Source: Alnus glutinosa
Taxonomy: Eukaryota > Streptophyta > Magnoliopsida > Fagales > Betulaceae
Assembly: GCF_958979055.1 (NCBI RefSeq)
Contig: NC_084892.1
Span: forward strand, 24,020,001 to 24,084,000
Direction: 5' to 3'
Length of the DNA stretch: 64,000 bases
Shown: piece by piece, positions 23,779-33,876 of the stretch
Numbering within the stretch: the stretch's first letter is position 1
How the letters are laid out: each line of letters starts with the position of its first letter
Notes under the pieces: generated by a model
Seen by the model: only the letters and a program-made list of their open reading frames with translations
What the model was told of the DNA's origin: nothing
Databases searched by the model: none
Program-made: the position numbers and the translations under genes

Positions 23779-24090
23779 TGACTATGATGCTCTTATAACG
23801 TCAATCACTACTCAGATTGACTCAATTTGTCTTAACGAATTGTTTGGTCATTTACTAACCCATAAGCCATATTATCACTTGTTGTTTCCTATGGATAGCC
23901 AATTAGGCAAATTGATGTGAGTAATGCGTTTTTGCATGAATTTCTCTTCGAGACTTTGCACATGGCTCAACCCCTTAGGTTTGTGCATTCTTAAAAACTC
24001 AAGGAGGATGTGTGTCTCTTGAAGAAGGCTCTCTATGGTCTAAAATGGTCTCCTCATGCCTAGTTTTCTCAATTGAGCAATCAATTGCTT
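23779..24090 (+). mobile_element. Copia relic: gag piece joined to reverse-transcriptase piece
   Basis: About 23779-23900 encodes a gag-like stretch (TQIDSICLNELFGHLLTHK). The frame then changes directly into the Copia reverse-transcriptase motifs QIDVSNAFLHEFLFE and LKKALYGLKWSPHA, broken by a stop in between and again after SPHA. The protease and integrase that normally separate gag from reverse transcriptase are deleted. It is dead. Confidence 0.75.
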
Positions 24091-25222
24091 GAATTAGCTT
24101 TATTGCCTCTAAAGCCGATAATTCCTTGTTCCACACTCATTGTACTTGTGACCAAATCGCTGACGGTAGGTGCACTGTACAAGTCGATGAGACGAGGAAG
24201 TGTAGGTAGGAATGGAACCAGGAGCATGTGTATTGCATAAAGCAGTGTGGTCATGACTATCTCAGAGGTGTTGTGCAACTTCATAGTGGAGAATTGGATC
24301 TCTTCTGAAATTAGTTCACTAAGAGCACTTTCTAAAGATGACAGCGATGAGCGATGAAGAAGAGGCGCTCGAATATGCTCAAACTCATTCCAAATTGCCA
24401 TAAGAAACTGGACAATGTACATTCTATCGCGAAAAACGAGGTATCGAGATGCATCGGTTCGATTGATCCATTCTGGCTCATAGAGAGACAATTGATTCTA
24501 AAGATAAATTATTTAGGAATAAAAGTCAACAATATTCTGACCTGATTTTTTGCGCTTGTGATTGCGCTTAATTACAATTTGAAAGCTCTGAGCAAGATTG
24601 AAAGTGTTGTAACGTTGGGCTAACATGTCACAAACTTCCTTGGCATTGTCAAGATTGCCAAAAGTCAGACTAATGGAGGCTACACAAGTGTTAGCAAACC
24701 AAGAAATAATCTTGTCTTGTGTACTTCGCCATGTTCGGAGGCGACTAGAAAAAGTATACTAGATTCTTCTTCTTTGACAATAGGCTTAAGTTCTTCACCA
24801 AAGACATGGGAGAATGTTTAGTAATTCCCTCCCCTCCCCTCCCCTCCCCTTGTGGGAGAATGTTTTTTTTTTAGTGAGAGTAAAAAGTGATTGATGTGAT
24901 ATAAAGTAGAAAGAATTTATATGGAAAAATAGAAAAATTTTGTATTGTAGTGAATTTTTTTATTTAAATAATAATAAAAAATTGTTGATGTGATATAAAA
25001 AGTAAAAAAATGTTAAGAATGTTTTGAGTTGATTTTTTTAGGAAAGGTAAAAATAAGGGGAAGAGGAAGGAGAGGGGGTTATTAAACGGGGCCTATACTC
25101 CCAAAGGCAATGTCCTTTAAGCCACCTACTCATAGACCGATCCCAAAGAGGCTAATTTGAGCCGTCAAAAATTATTTGAATAAGTTGGGTAATATCTTTG
25201 GTGTTGGGAAGAGTGGTAGTAA

Positions 25223-25608
25223 GAGCACTAGCAGCAGATTCCCAACCATTTTCCCTATGTTTAGGGAACAAAACTACTTTTTACTTCCCTATAAAAAAAT
25301 ACCCCACAATAGATTCCCTTACATTTCCCTATATCAATTAAATATTATTTTTTTACTCTTATTTTATTCTTTTTCTCTCTTTCCTACTTTTTCTCTCTTC
25401 CCTATATCAATTAATTATACTTCTTTTATATTAAAATAATACATAGGGAATGAATAGTAGACATGTATACATTGGGAATCACTATTCATTCCCAACCCCC
25501 TCATCTAAATATAAGGCATCTGTTGTGGGAGGTTTTTTGATATTTTTTATGAAATTTTCCCTAAATATAGGGAAGGGAACCAATATAGGGTAACTGCTAC
25601 TAGTGCTC
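25223..25608. mobile_element. PIF/Harbinger-type MITE, 386 bp
   Basis: Terminal inverted repeats GAGCACTAGCAGCAG and CTGCTACTAGTGCTC match at 14 of 15 positions. The 3-bp target-site duplication TAA lies at 25220-25222 and 25609-25611. Inner sequence repeats ccctatatca/tagggaa words. A reversed relative lies at 39905-40267. It sits inside the Copia leader and is therefore younger than that insertion. Confidence 0.85.
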
Positions 25609-26204
25609 TAAGAGGTAAAGCCTTTTTTGTTTTTTTGTTTTTTTTTTTCTTGGGCTAAAATCTGGTGTAGTAGGGTGTAGGATAGATTATGTGACCCTAG
25701 TCTGAAAGGGAAAATTGAGTGCAATAGGGTGTAGGAGAAGAGGTATAGGCTTGATTTAAAAGTTAATAATCAGGTGTGGCAGACAAAGAAAAAATTGTGA
25801 GCTCAAGTGGAAAACAAACAGAAGGCGGTGCGTGGGGCGCGTGGCGGTAGGTGGCGGCATGTTCTTGATGGCATGGAGTAGATTGGCAGACTCTATTCAA
25901 GAATCCGGTTTTTGTGTTTGAAACTGGCGGAAGTTGGCGGCGTGTGGCAATGCGTGGAACGCATGAAACGAACACAGAAAATCCAGGATGGCTCATGAGA
26001 GGTCTTCTGGGCACGTAGTCTCAACCAACGAGTAGATCATCCGTCTCTGATCCCAAATATGGTATTCATGGCGGGAAAGCACTGACTGAAGTGGCACATG
26101 GTGGCTGGGGCAGCGCGTGGAGCGGGTGCTCTACCCAAAAAAAAAAACAGTTTGGCGCGTGAGGGCGTTGTGGACCTTCTTAGTATACTAAACACAAAAA
26201 CTTA

Positions 26205-26216
26205 ACTTTGATACCA
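26205..26216 (-). other. Primer-binding site of the Copia element
   Basis: On the minus strand TGGTATCAAAGT follows directly after the LTR end. It is complementary to the 3' end of initiator tRNA-Met with two mismatches, as in most plant Copia elements. Confidence 0.8.
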
Positions 26217-26467
26217 TGTTAAAATAACAAGAAAATTTTGAATAGAATACTATATTTCTGTGTCTTAAATTGTGTACAAGAGATGCCATTTATAGTTGAA
26301 TAAGTCAACCTATACAAATAAAACTAAATCGACTTATACAAAGAAATATAAATCGACACAAACTAGAAAATATAAAACAAGAAATTAATGTACGAAATAA
26401 ATCAAATATGGTAAATTAGACACGTACGATAAATGCGAGAAGTATATTTTCGGAATATATTCTAACA
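26217..26467 (-). mobile_element. Copia LTR, 251 bp, next to CHX20-2 stop
   Basis: On the minus strand the LTR runs from TGTTAGAATATATTCC to TTGTTATTTTAACA, with TGTTA/TAACA ends. It begins 17 bp after the stop codon of CHX20-2 and points the same way. Any CHX20-2 transcript must therefore read into it, and its polyadenylation signal is a likely 3' end for that gene. Confidence 0.85.
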
Positions 26468-26484
26468 TACAGGAATCGTTTTGA

Positions 26485-29424
26485 TCACACATAATCGTTT
26501 GAAGCATCTCTTACACTTGTCGAGGATTCATCATCGGCTGTGTACCTCTCGTCCCCGGCGTGCACTACCTTTGACAAGGGAGCCTCCTGTACATGGGCAA
26601 GATCATGCTGTTGAATAACAAGCACCGAAGACAGAATGCCATGGCCTGACGACGTCAACATGTCTCCGACAGGCCCCAACTCTGCGTGCTCCGCTTCCCG
26701 TTCTGCTAATCCAGCTACCATTGTTGATGGGAACCGACCCTTCCCTACAACTATAAGCTGGTACTCCCCGCTCCGCCCTACTGCTAACACCCCCTCCACA
26801 ATGTTGCCTGCGACCTTTTCTGAATACTCTGCCACACCATCATACTTGCTCCTAAACTCACCAATGGCAGTCTCATCTAGCTCCTGAATATACATACAAA
26901 TGATTTTAGCGCATATATACCACACATTTTGATTTATTATATTTGGTGTTCAATGCATTATATCTCTCATGCAATGGTAAATGAGTAGTTCTATATACAG
27001 AACATGATCATCTCCGGTTCAAATGAACTGGAGCCGGATCTTTAAAATGAGGGGTATAATTGTTCATTCATGTTTTTTTTTAGACAATTCTACCCCTCCT
27101 TTCTAGGAATTGTTTCCTCTCCAATTCAAATTCTGAATTTTCCATATACTGCACTCTCATCTCATTTTGCTCTTATAGCTCTCATTAGCCTTTAGATTAG
27201 TCTTTATTTAAAAATAAAAAAAAAAATTCAAAGGATGATAAGGATGAGGGTGTATTATATATTATTTCTAATGGTAAATACTAAACAATTAAAATATGAA
27301 TCATATAATCATAAGAGGATTTTAATCCAACTAACATGCATGGCATCCCTCTAAGAGCATTCGCAATGAGCTATTTAAAATATTTATAAATTCAACGTTA
27401 AAAATTTATTGTAATTGATTTAGCTAGTTACTTTTTAAAATTATTAAACAATAAACTCTTTAAATATTTATCTACTTTAAATAAATAGTATTTTTTATTA
27501 ATAAAGTTAACTGCCAATAGCACTTAATGCATTAAATTCTATTCAAGCCAAATTATTATAGCTCATTGTGAGTGCTCTAATAATTCATAACTATTTTTTT
27601 TTCTGGGTCTCTAATAATTCATGATTAATAAATTAATACTGTCAAATTAATAATTAAATGATTAAATTTATTTATTTTTTTAGCCTAAACCTTTGAAATA
27701 AATGGTTCAAACCCTAATTTCACACTTTACTTTATTTTAGTTAAATATTCTATATATTGACTTCAACTAAAATTGTAGGAATTTGAAGTAAAAGAATTAA
27801 AATTTCATAAAAAAAGAAATTAAACTTGTTTTGTATAAAATAATAACAATAATTGAAGAGGAAAGAGCTTACCTTTTCTGTCTCACGGTTCATTTTAGCG
27901 GTGGAGAAGCTATAATTCTGCTCGCTAACCTCGCTTGGTGCGAGCCGCAACATCACGCCGCTACTCTCCTTTCCTTCCTTCTCAACGAACCTTATAACGA
28001 CAACTTTAACTGCTGGATGCTCCGCCATCCTCCCGCCCAACTCCAAGGCCTCCCGATCGTCAGGCCCACCAAAGAAGATTATGCAAACCCGTTGGGCCAC
28101 AGAGGTAGTGGGCCCTGGATTCTGGGCCTCAGTGCCAAATCCACGGTCCACAAGCACAGCCACTGAGCACGGTGCATTCTTTAGCACCCTCTGATTCACT
28201 CCTCTCCAGCCATGGCCCACATTCTCCTCCGTCTTGTTGTCCTCCCCTGTCCACTGTTTGTGGAAGGGCAAGATGATCATGGTCACCCTCTTATCCTCTG
28301 CCACGTGGCAAATGTCCTGATGCATGGTAGACAACGCAGAGATTGCCGTTGTGGGCCGGACACTAACTCGGCCCAGTTGGTTGTAGGCATGGAATGCCCC
28401 AGCTACTCGGTCTTGCCAGTCGCCGCGGCGAATGCGATTGAAGAAGGGAAAGCCATTCCTCCGAGCACGTTGGACCATGATAATGGCAGAAGATCGTTCA
28501 GTGAGCTCCACGAGATGCATGACGAAGAGCTTCATAAGGGACTTGTTGGAGCTCCGGGTGGACTCGATGAGGCTAATGAGGGAGGGTACGTTTCCAGGGC
28601 CATGGACGCAGGCGAGAACGCGGAGCTCGTCCATGGAGTTGGGGGAGGAGGTCAAGTCACGCAGCTTCCGGTGAGTGCGGGTGGAGATGCCACGAGCTGG
28701 TTTGTAGATGGCCATGACTGTCGGAGTTGTGATGAAGGTGGTAAAGAGCGCCATGAGAACTAGAATGGCAAATATTTCATCGTTGAGCACCTGCTTTCAA
28801 TACGTTAGAGAGCCAGAATCAACGCATTTACTCAATTACTCTTATTTTTGAATTAAATAGTTATAATTCTATTATCTCAACACATATGAATTAAAGAAGA
28901 TAAATGTTTCTTTACATTTTTGGGGTTCAATGATGAATATATGGAACATATATACTAACTCATTGAAAATGTATGTGATTAAGATAGACCTTAAAATGCA
29001 AAGAAGCATGCATTTCTCAAGAAAGAACTATAATATACTTTTGAGTATTCACATTGGACTTTTTAAATTTTCTTTAAATTTAATTCTAAAAATTTACTTT
29101 ATTTGATTTAGCTAGCTACTTTTCAAAATCACTAAATATCAAACTCTATAAATATTTCTCTACTTTATCTAAATATTCTATTTTATTGATGAAATGAAAT
29201 TTTAAACTCTTGTACTAAAAATTTACTTTAGTTAAAAGAAAAGAAGAAAAAAGTATGAAAGAGAAAAAATTTTAACTTTCAACTCTTTGCATTTACTGAC
29301 GAGACTTAAATTTAATATTGAGTAGAGCGTTTTTTAAATGATCTATTTTATAAGCTTTGTTAAAATTTGAGAAAAAAGTTAGAAGTAGAGAGTTCATCAT
29401 GAATGCTTCAAAATGATTACCTTA

Positions 29425-29459
<35 letters not shown>

Positions 29460-32400
29460 GTACACATATTCATCTCGAACTATCAAAAAATGTCAATATT
29501 CCCTTAAGACTAACAAAAAGACAAAAATGACCATATATTTTCTTCAATAAGACAAAAATATCATTATAAATTCGGAAAAAAAAAAAAAAAAAAAAAAAAA
29601 AGGAAAGAAAAGATTTAAAAAAAATATAAAAAAAAAAACAAAAAATTAACTGGAAATTATAAAAATAAAAAATAAAAAAATTACTTAAAAAAAAAAAAAA
29701 AAAAAAAAAAGAGAAACAAGTTTTTGTTTTTTTATAACTTTTGTTTTTTTTATAAAATTATTTTTTATAACTTCGTGGTGCGCCGTCAGTATCAGAAAGC
29801 AACTAATATTTATAAAAGTATTATTATTAAATTTTGATTAAATAATAATTTTAAAAATTACAAATCTGATTTGGTAGGATTAGGAAAATCATTACCATTA
29901 AGAAAAACTGGTGCCATACAATATTAAGAAGTGAATAAACGTCCAAGTCTGATAATAAAGCAAATTTTTCTGATCCATCGTCAGAAAAGGAAATGGATCG
30001 TTCAATATGTTTCGAGAAAGCGGGACAGTCCTTTATAGTAAAGAAGAGAAGGTAATTAAACAGGAAATTTCATGTCACAATTGCTTGTGTGGGTCCGCAC
30101 CACAAAATGTGTGGGACAAATTTGAGAGACAGATTAATGATTTCTCATCACTTTAGTCTTTTGACACAAAAATAAAAAAGCGTCAGCATTTAGCAAAAGA
30201 TGTGTTGTCGTATTGAATCATTGATGATGTCTCAAACGTTTTTTCACAGTGATGGACGGTTTTTTTTTTTTACACGTAACCTTATGAACTGTACAAGTGT
30301 CATCTCGTTGCATTTACACCGCATTATATATATATAAAAAAAAAAATTCTATATTGACATGACATTTTATATTTTTAATAAAAATAATAAAGAAAACACT
30401 AAAAACAGCTCTAATATTTCTCTAATCTCTAAGAAGAATAAAGAATTATTGCACTCGTCCATTCTGGTTTATATAAATTACGTTTTTTTTTTTTTTTTAT
30501 TTTAATAATTTTCATTTGCACATTTCATTGTTCTTATTAAATATTATCCTTGGATGAATAAAAGTCGTGGTTTGCTGAGTATGGAAATTGGAAACCAGAC
30601 GCGGTTCAAAAGTTATGAGAAATTGTATTAGAAATCATTGTATTTGCAACCATTTTGGTGACCAAACAGTGTGCTAACCAAACTCGGTCAATTACCCAAG
30701 GGCAAGAGGAAAAGATGACAAAATCGTCCTCTTTCTAAATGTTGACTAACAAACCAGAGACTGAGAGGAGAAGGCAAAGGCGAGGAAATTTCGAGGAGGA
30801 GAATTTTGACTTTCAAACCAAATTCATACATAAATTTCGTTCTTTGGTGTTCTTTAATTAGCATGTGTTTCAGATGCATATCATATATAGCCGGACTCAG
30901 CATTGACAAATTTGGGTTAAATTAAAAAATAAAAAATAAAAAAATAATTAGAGGTAAAATTTTAATTATTATTTTTAGTTTTTAGTTTTTTTCTTTTAAA
31001 AAAAAAAATCTGGGACTTGAAGGACCTAAATAGGTCTGCCCCTAATCATTGGCATGAGTTCCCATGAGTTATCCAATCGTTGCGAAAATGGAACTTATGA
31101 TGAGGTGTGGACAGTCGACTTATGCTAAAAGTTTTTAAGTTAATAAAAAAAATAATTTTTGATGTTGAAAATGCAACTCATGAGAGCGCTGATCGATTGT
31201 CGCCCCTTTGAAAATGAAACACATGAGGTGGGATTATTAATTTATCTTAACAACTTAAAGCTAATAAAAATAAATGATTTCCGCGTGAGATTAAACTATT
31301 GGTTAATAAGGGACCGACAGATATGATATTTAATCAATAAATTAACATACTATAAATTATGTTAATGAAAGTAGTAAAAATATGTTTAAGAAAGGAACGA
31401 ACCTTCTTCTCCCGGCCAATGTTGAGAACAATGAGCTCCACCAACCCTTTGGTATTCATCAGCACACCCAGCGTCAGCGATTCCTTCAGCGGGATCATAA
31501 ACATCATCGCCACCACAAAAGTACCCAGAATTTTACCCGCGCAAGCTGTGAAAATAACCATCCCGAGTAGACCCCAAGCCCTTGCACCCTGGATTTTGGC
31601 CACGTCGGTCTTCAACCCGCTTGACGCGAAGTATAGAGGAAGAAGCAGGCCCGTAACGAAGTCCTCGATCCTTTCTATCAATCTGTCGGCGAATTCTCCT
31701 TTGGGGATTGTTAATCCGAATACGAACGCTCCGAAAATAGAATGGATTCCAATCAGGTCAGTGATAAACCCGGAAACCAGTACCCCGGCCAAAGTCAAAC
31801 AGATATACGCTTCATCGACGACGTCGTGCTGAGGAGAGCACCGGCGGGCGACCCATTTCATCGCGGGTCCGATGGCGATCAGCATGAAAGCAACGAATGC
31901 GACACCGGAGAGGAGGACCCAGATTGCTATCAAGGGGCTCTTGTGGCTCCCGCCGGCACCGTTACCGGCAAGTGCCACGGCTAGAGCCAACAGGATCCAT
32001 GCAGCAAGGTCGTTGAACGCAGCGGCGGCCATGGCTGTCTCTCCCAATTGGGTGGTTAGCAGTTTGAGCTCTGCTAGAATACGCGCGAGGACAGGGAAGG
32101 CGGTGATGGACAGCGCGACTCCCATGAAGACGAGGAATTGGCCGTAACCGACTTTGTCGGCTCCGTCGACGGTTTTCCGGAGGACGAATGCGACGCCGAT
32201 GCCGCATACGAAAGGGAGGGAGATTCCAGCGGCTGCTATTCCAAAGGCTCTTCTGCCACTTCGACGAATCGAGCTTAGGTCGAGCTCTAGGCCTACGAGA
32301 AACAGAAAGAAAAGGAGACCGATATTGGCCACGGATTCAAGTATCGGAGTGCTCCATGACGGAAATATTCGATGCAAGTAGTGTTTGTTTCTTCCCAAAG

Positions 32401-32723
32401 TCGACGGTCCGAGCAGAATTCCACCCTGAAACACATACTTAGATTGTCAAGAACATATACATGTGTGTGTGAAAAGCCTAACTTTACCCGACCTGTTTCA
32501 ATAAACCTACAAAAAAAAAAAAAAGAGAGAGAGAGAGACATACTACTATCTCAGCAATGACTTTTGGTTGGCGGAGGGGTTTGAAGAGAAAGGCGAGGAG
32601 GCGGCTGACGACAAGGATTAAGGTGGTTTGAACAATTAGGAGAGGGAAGGCAAAGTCTAGGGGATTATCGCCTTGCCAGGCTCCATTTGATGAGGTTTTG
32701 ATGGAGGTTATATTGACCGCCAT
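26485..32723 (-). CDS. CHX20: Cation/H+ antiporter, CHX20-like, paralogue 2 (4 exons)
   Basis: CPA2-family cation/H+ exchanger, the better conserved of the two CHX20 copies. Minus-strand exons 32544-32723, 31403-32425, 27873-28790 and 26485-26883 join in phase 0 to 839 aa, against about 838 for Arabidopsis CHX20. Introns of 118, 2612 and 989 bp are GT-AG and lie at the same codons as in paralogue 1. The N-terminus MAVNITSIKTSSNGAWQGDN is nearly that of CHX20. The membrane exchanger domain (about 20-430) has GGILLGPSTLGRN, FNDLAAW, LIERIEDFVTGLLLPLYF and NTKGLVELIVLNIG; the C-terminal regulatory half has FGGPDDREALELGGRMAEHP and ELGPVGDMLTSS. Expected role: K+/H+ exchange and pH control on endomembranes in guard cells. 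A G-box and TATA box precede it, and a Copia LTR follows the stop codon. Confidence 0.96.
27355..27577. mobile_element. PIF/Harbinger-type MITE in CHX20-2 intron 3
   Basis: Terminal inverted repeats GAGCATTCGCAATGAGCTAT and ATAGCTCATTGTGAGTGCTC match at 17 of 20 positions. The TAA target-site duplication is exact (27352-27354, 27578-27580). The internal tgatttagctagttac recurs in the element at 29043-29409. Confidence 0.85.
27640..27770 (+). mobile_element. TRIM fragment in CHX20-2 intron 3
   Basis: The LTR-like stretch tgtcaaattaataattaaat ... cctttgaaataaatgg is followed by ttcaaaccctaat and attttagttaaatattct. The latter match the internal domain of the TRIM at 6953-7010. The primer site is lost. 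Confidence 0.5.
29043..29409. mobile_element. MITE in CHX20-2 intron 2
   Basis: The ends are loosely inverted (GAGTATTCACATTGG; reversed right end GAAGCATTCATGATG). The inside shares tttgatttagctagctac and ctctataaatatttctctac with the MITE at 27355-27577. The family is probable, but the target-site duplication is not clear. Confidence 0.5.
29425..29780. repeat. (TAA)n and A-rich tract, truncated fold-back MITE
   Basis: (TAA)n occupies about 29425-29455. At 29470-29570 catctcgaactatcaaaaaatgtcaatatt begins a truncated member of the fold-back family at 5731 and 45576. Long A tracts (29577-29602, 29686-29710) follow. Confidence 0.55.
29780..31402 (-). other. CHX20-2 intron 2, remaining sequence
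   Basis: AT-rich intronic DNA. The segment 30600-30900 is less AT-rich and has an open frame on the minus strand, but no family is recognisable. No further transposon ends were identified. Confidence 0.4.
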
Positions 32724-32872
32724 GTTTGTTACTAATAAAGCTAGCTTAATTGCTAGCTAGCTAGAGAGTATAGAGTTTTCTCTCTGTTTCTTCGATCGAA
32801 GGAAAAAGCTGTAGGGATATGGTAGTGTAGATAGATGGGTGGAATATGCAGAGGAGCTAGCTAGTTAAGCAA

Positions 32873-32879
32873 TTTATAG
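32873..32879 (-). promoter_or_regulatory. TATA box of CHX20-2
   Basis: On the minus strand CTATAAA lies about 150 bp upstream of the CHX20-2 start codon, with a short leader rich in ctagctag words between them. Confidence 0.6.
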
Positions 32880-32887
32880 AGAGAGAT

Positions 32888-32893
32888 CACGTG
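32888..32893. promoter_or_regulatory. G-box / ABRE core in CHX20-2 promoter
   Basis: The palindrome CACGTG, in the context atCACGTGct, lies 8 bp upstream of the TATA box. G-boxes with this core are bound by bZIP and bHLH factors, including ABA-response factors. A stomatal exchanger under such control is plausible but inferred. CHX20-1 has none at this position. Confidence 0.5.
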
Positions 32894-33576
32894 CTCGGGG
32901 TACGGTTGCCCAAAAACGTAATTTGATGCGGAATTTGCTTCAACTAAAAGAGCATGGACCAGGATTCTCTCCGGTGGAGAGGAACAGGAGTACGAAATTG
33001 TCCCTCACCATAAGGGATCGGCTCTTCTTCGGTTGAAATTCAACCGGGTTTTAGTTAGGGTCGTTGGATTGGCCTGAGGTTAATTTTTGAACGGCTAAAA
33101 AAAGATAAATCACTTCAAAAGCTAGAGATGAAAGACGCTGTGGGTAAATTTCGGCCACCTAAAAAATAATAATCTGAGGGTCTTTCCCGAGAAAGTAAAA
33201 AAGGGAGAAAAAGAAACACGTAAAAGTAAAAACAGAAAAGCTGTAGAAAAGAACAAAAAGCATCAAGTATATAGCTCAAGAGTCACAAGCATCCTCAATT
33301 ATCTGCACGGGCTGTAGAAACTTCAGTTAACACTGTCTTTAATTGCCATGTACTTTAACAGTCCCCCCGGAATCACCATCAACTTAGATTTCAACTCAGA
33401 AAAATGAACGGATGAGAGAGACCCTTAATTAGTAAACACATGCATGATCAGCAAGTTGATTAGTCATACAAATAAATTTAAGTGACAGATCACACCAAAT
33501 AATTCCATTGGAAGGAAGAGTCTAGGAAATTGAATTTCTTTGAATAACATTCACAACCAGTAAAGCTACGCAGCAA
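32894..33576. other. Intergenic upstream of CHX20-2
   Basis: No gene is seen. A small inverted-repeat-like stretch at 32950-33060 (gattctctccggtggagagg; cttcttcggttgaaattcaaccgg) resembles one at 27010-27060 (atctccggttcaaatgaactggag). Confidence 0.4.
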
Positions 33577-33876
33577 GGGCTTATTTGTCAAGCAACAATA
33601 TAGAACAATACAAAACAACAATTCTTCATGTACCTTTTTTTTTTTTTTTAAAAAAATTTTTCACTACTAATCAACATCAAAATATTCTCACTTTTTATAT
33701 CACATCAATAATCTTTTATTACTATTCAAATAAAAAAATTTACTACAATATAAAACTTTTTCACTTTTTTATACAAATTTTTTTTATTTTATATCACATC
33801 ATTACTTTTTATTAATTTCAAAACTAACAACTCACTACTTTATTCTTTTCTGTATACATTTTTGTCAAACAAGCCC
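33577..33876. mobile_element. hAT-type MITE, about 300 bp
   Basis: Terminal repeats GGGCTTATTTGTCAAGC and, reversed from the right, GGGCTTGTTTGACAAAA. The inside is AT-rich with no coding capacity. Flanking 8-bp duplications are not obvious. Confidence 0.6.

Larger units (their letters stand above)
24081..26467 (-). mobile_element. 5' part of a Copia retrotransposon, opposite strand
   Basis: Reading leftwards on the minus strand: LTR 26467-26217, primer site 26216-26205, a leader to about 24800 interrupted by a MITE (25223-25608), then gag. Gag appears as SWFANTCVASISLTFGNLDN (about 24710-24650) and, in another frame, SLYEPEWINRTDASRYLVF with FRDRMYIVQFLMAIWNEFEH in the open stretch 24491-24081. 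The frame breaks at about 24545. The pol region and 3' LTR are absent; the element abuts the opposite-strand Copia piece at about 24085. Confidence 0.8.

Noticed and set aside
28212..28763. 183-codon plus-strand frame opposite CHX20-2 exon 3
   Set aside because: It is an antisense shadow of a well conserved GC-rich exon, with no family resemblance of its own.
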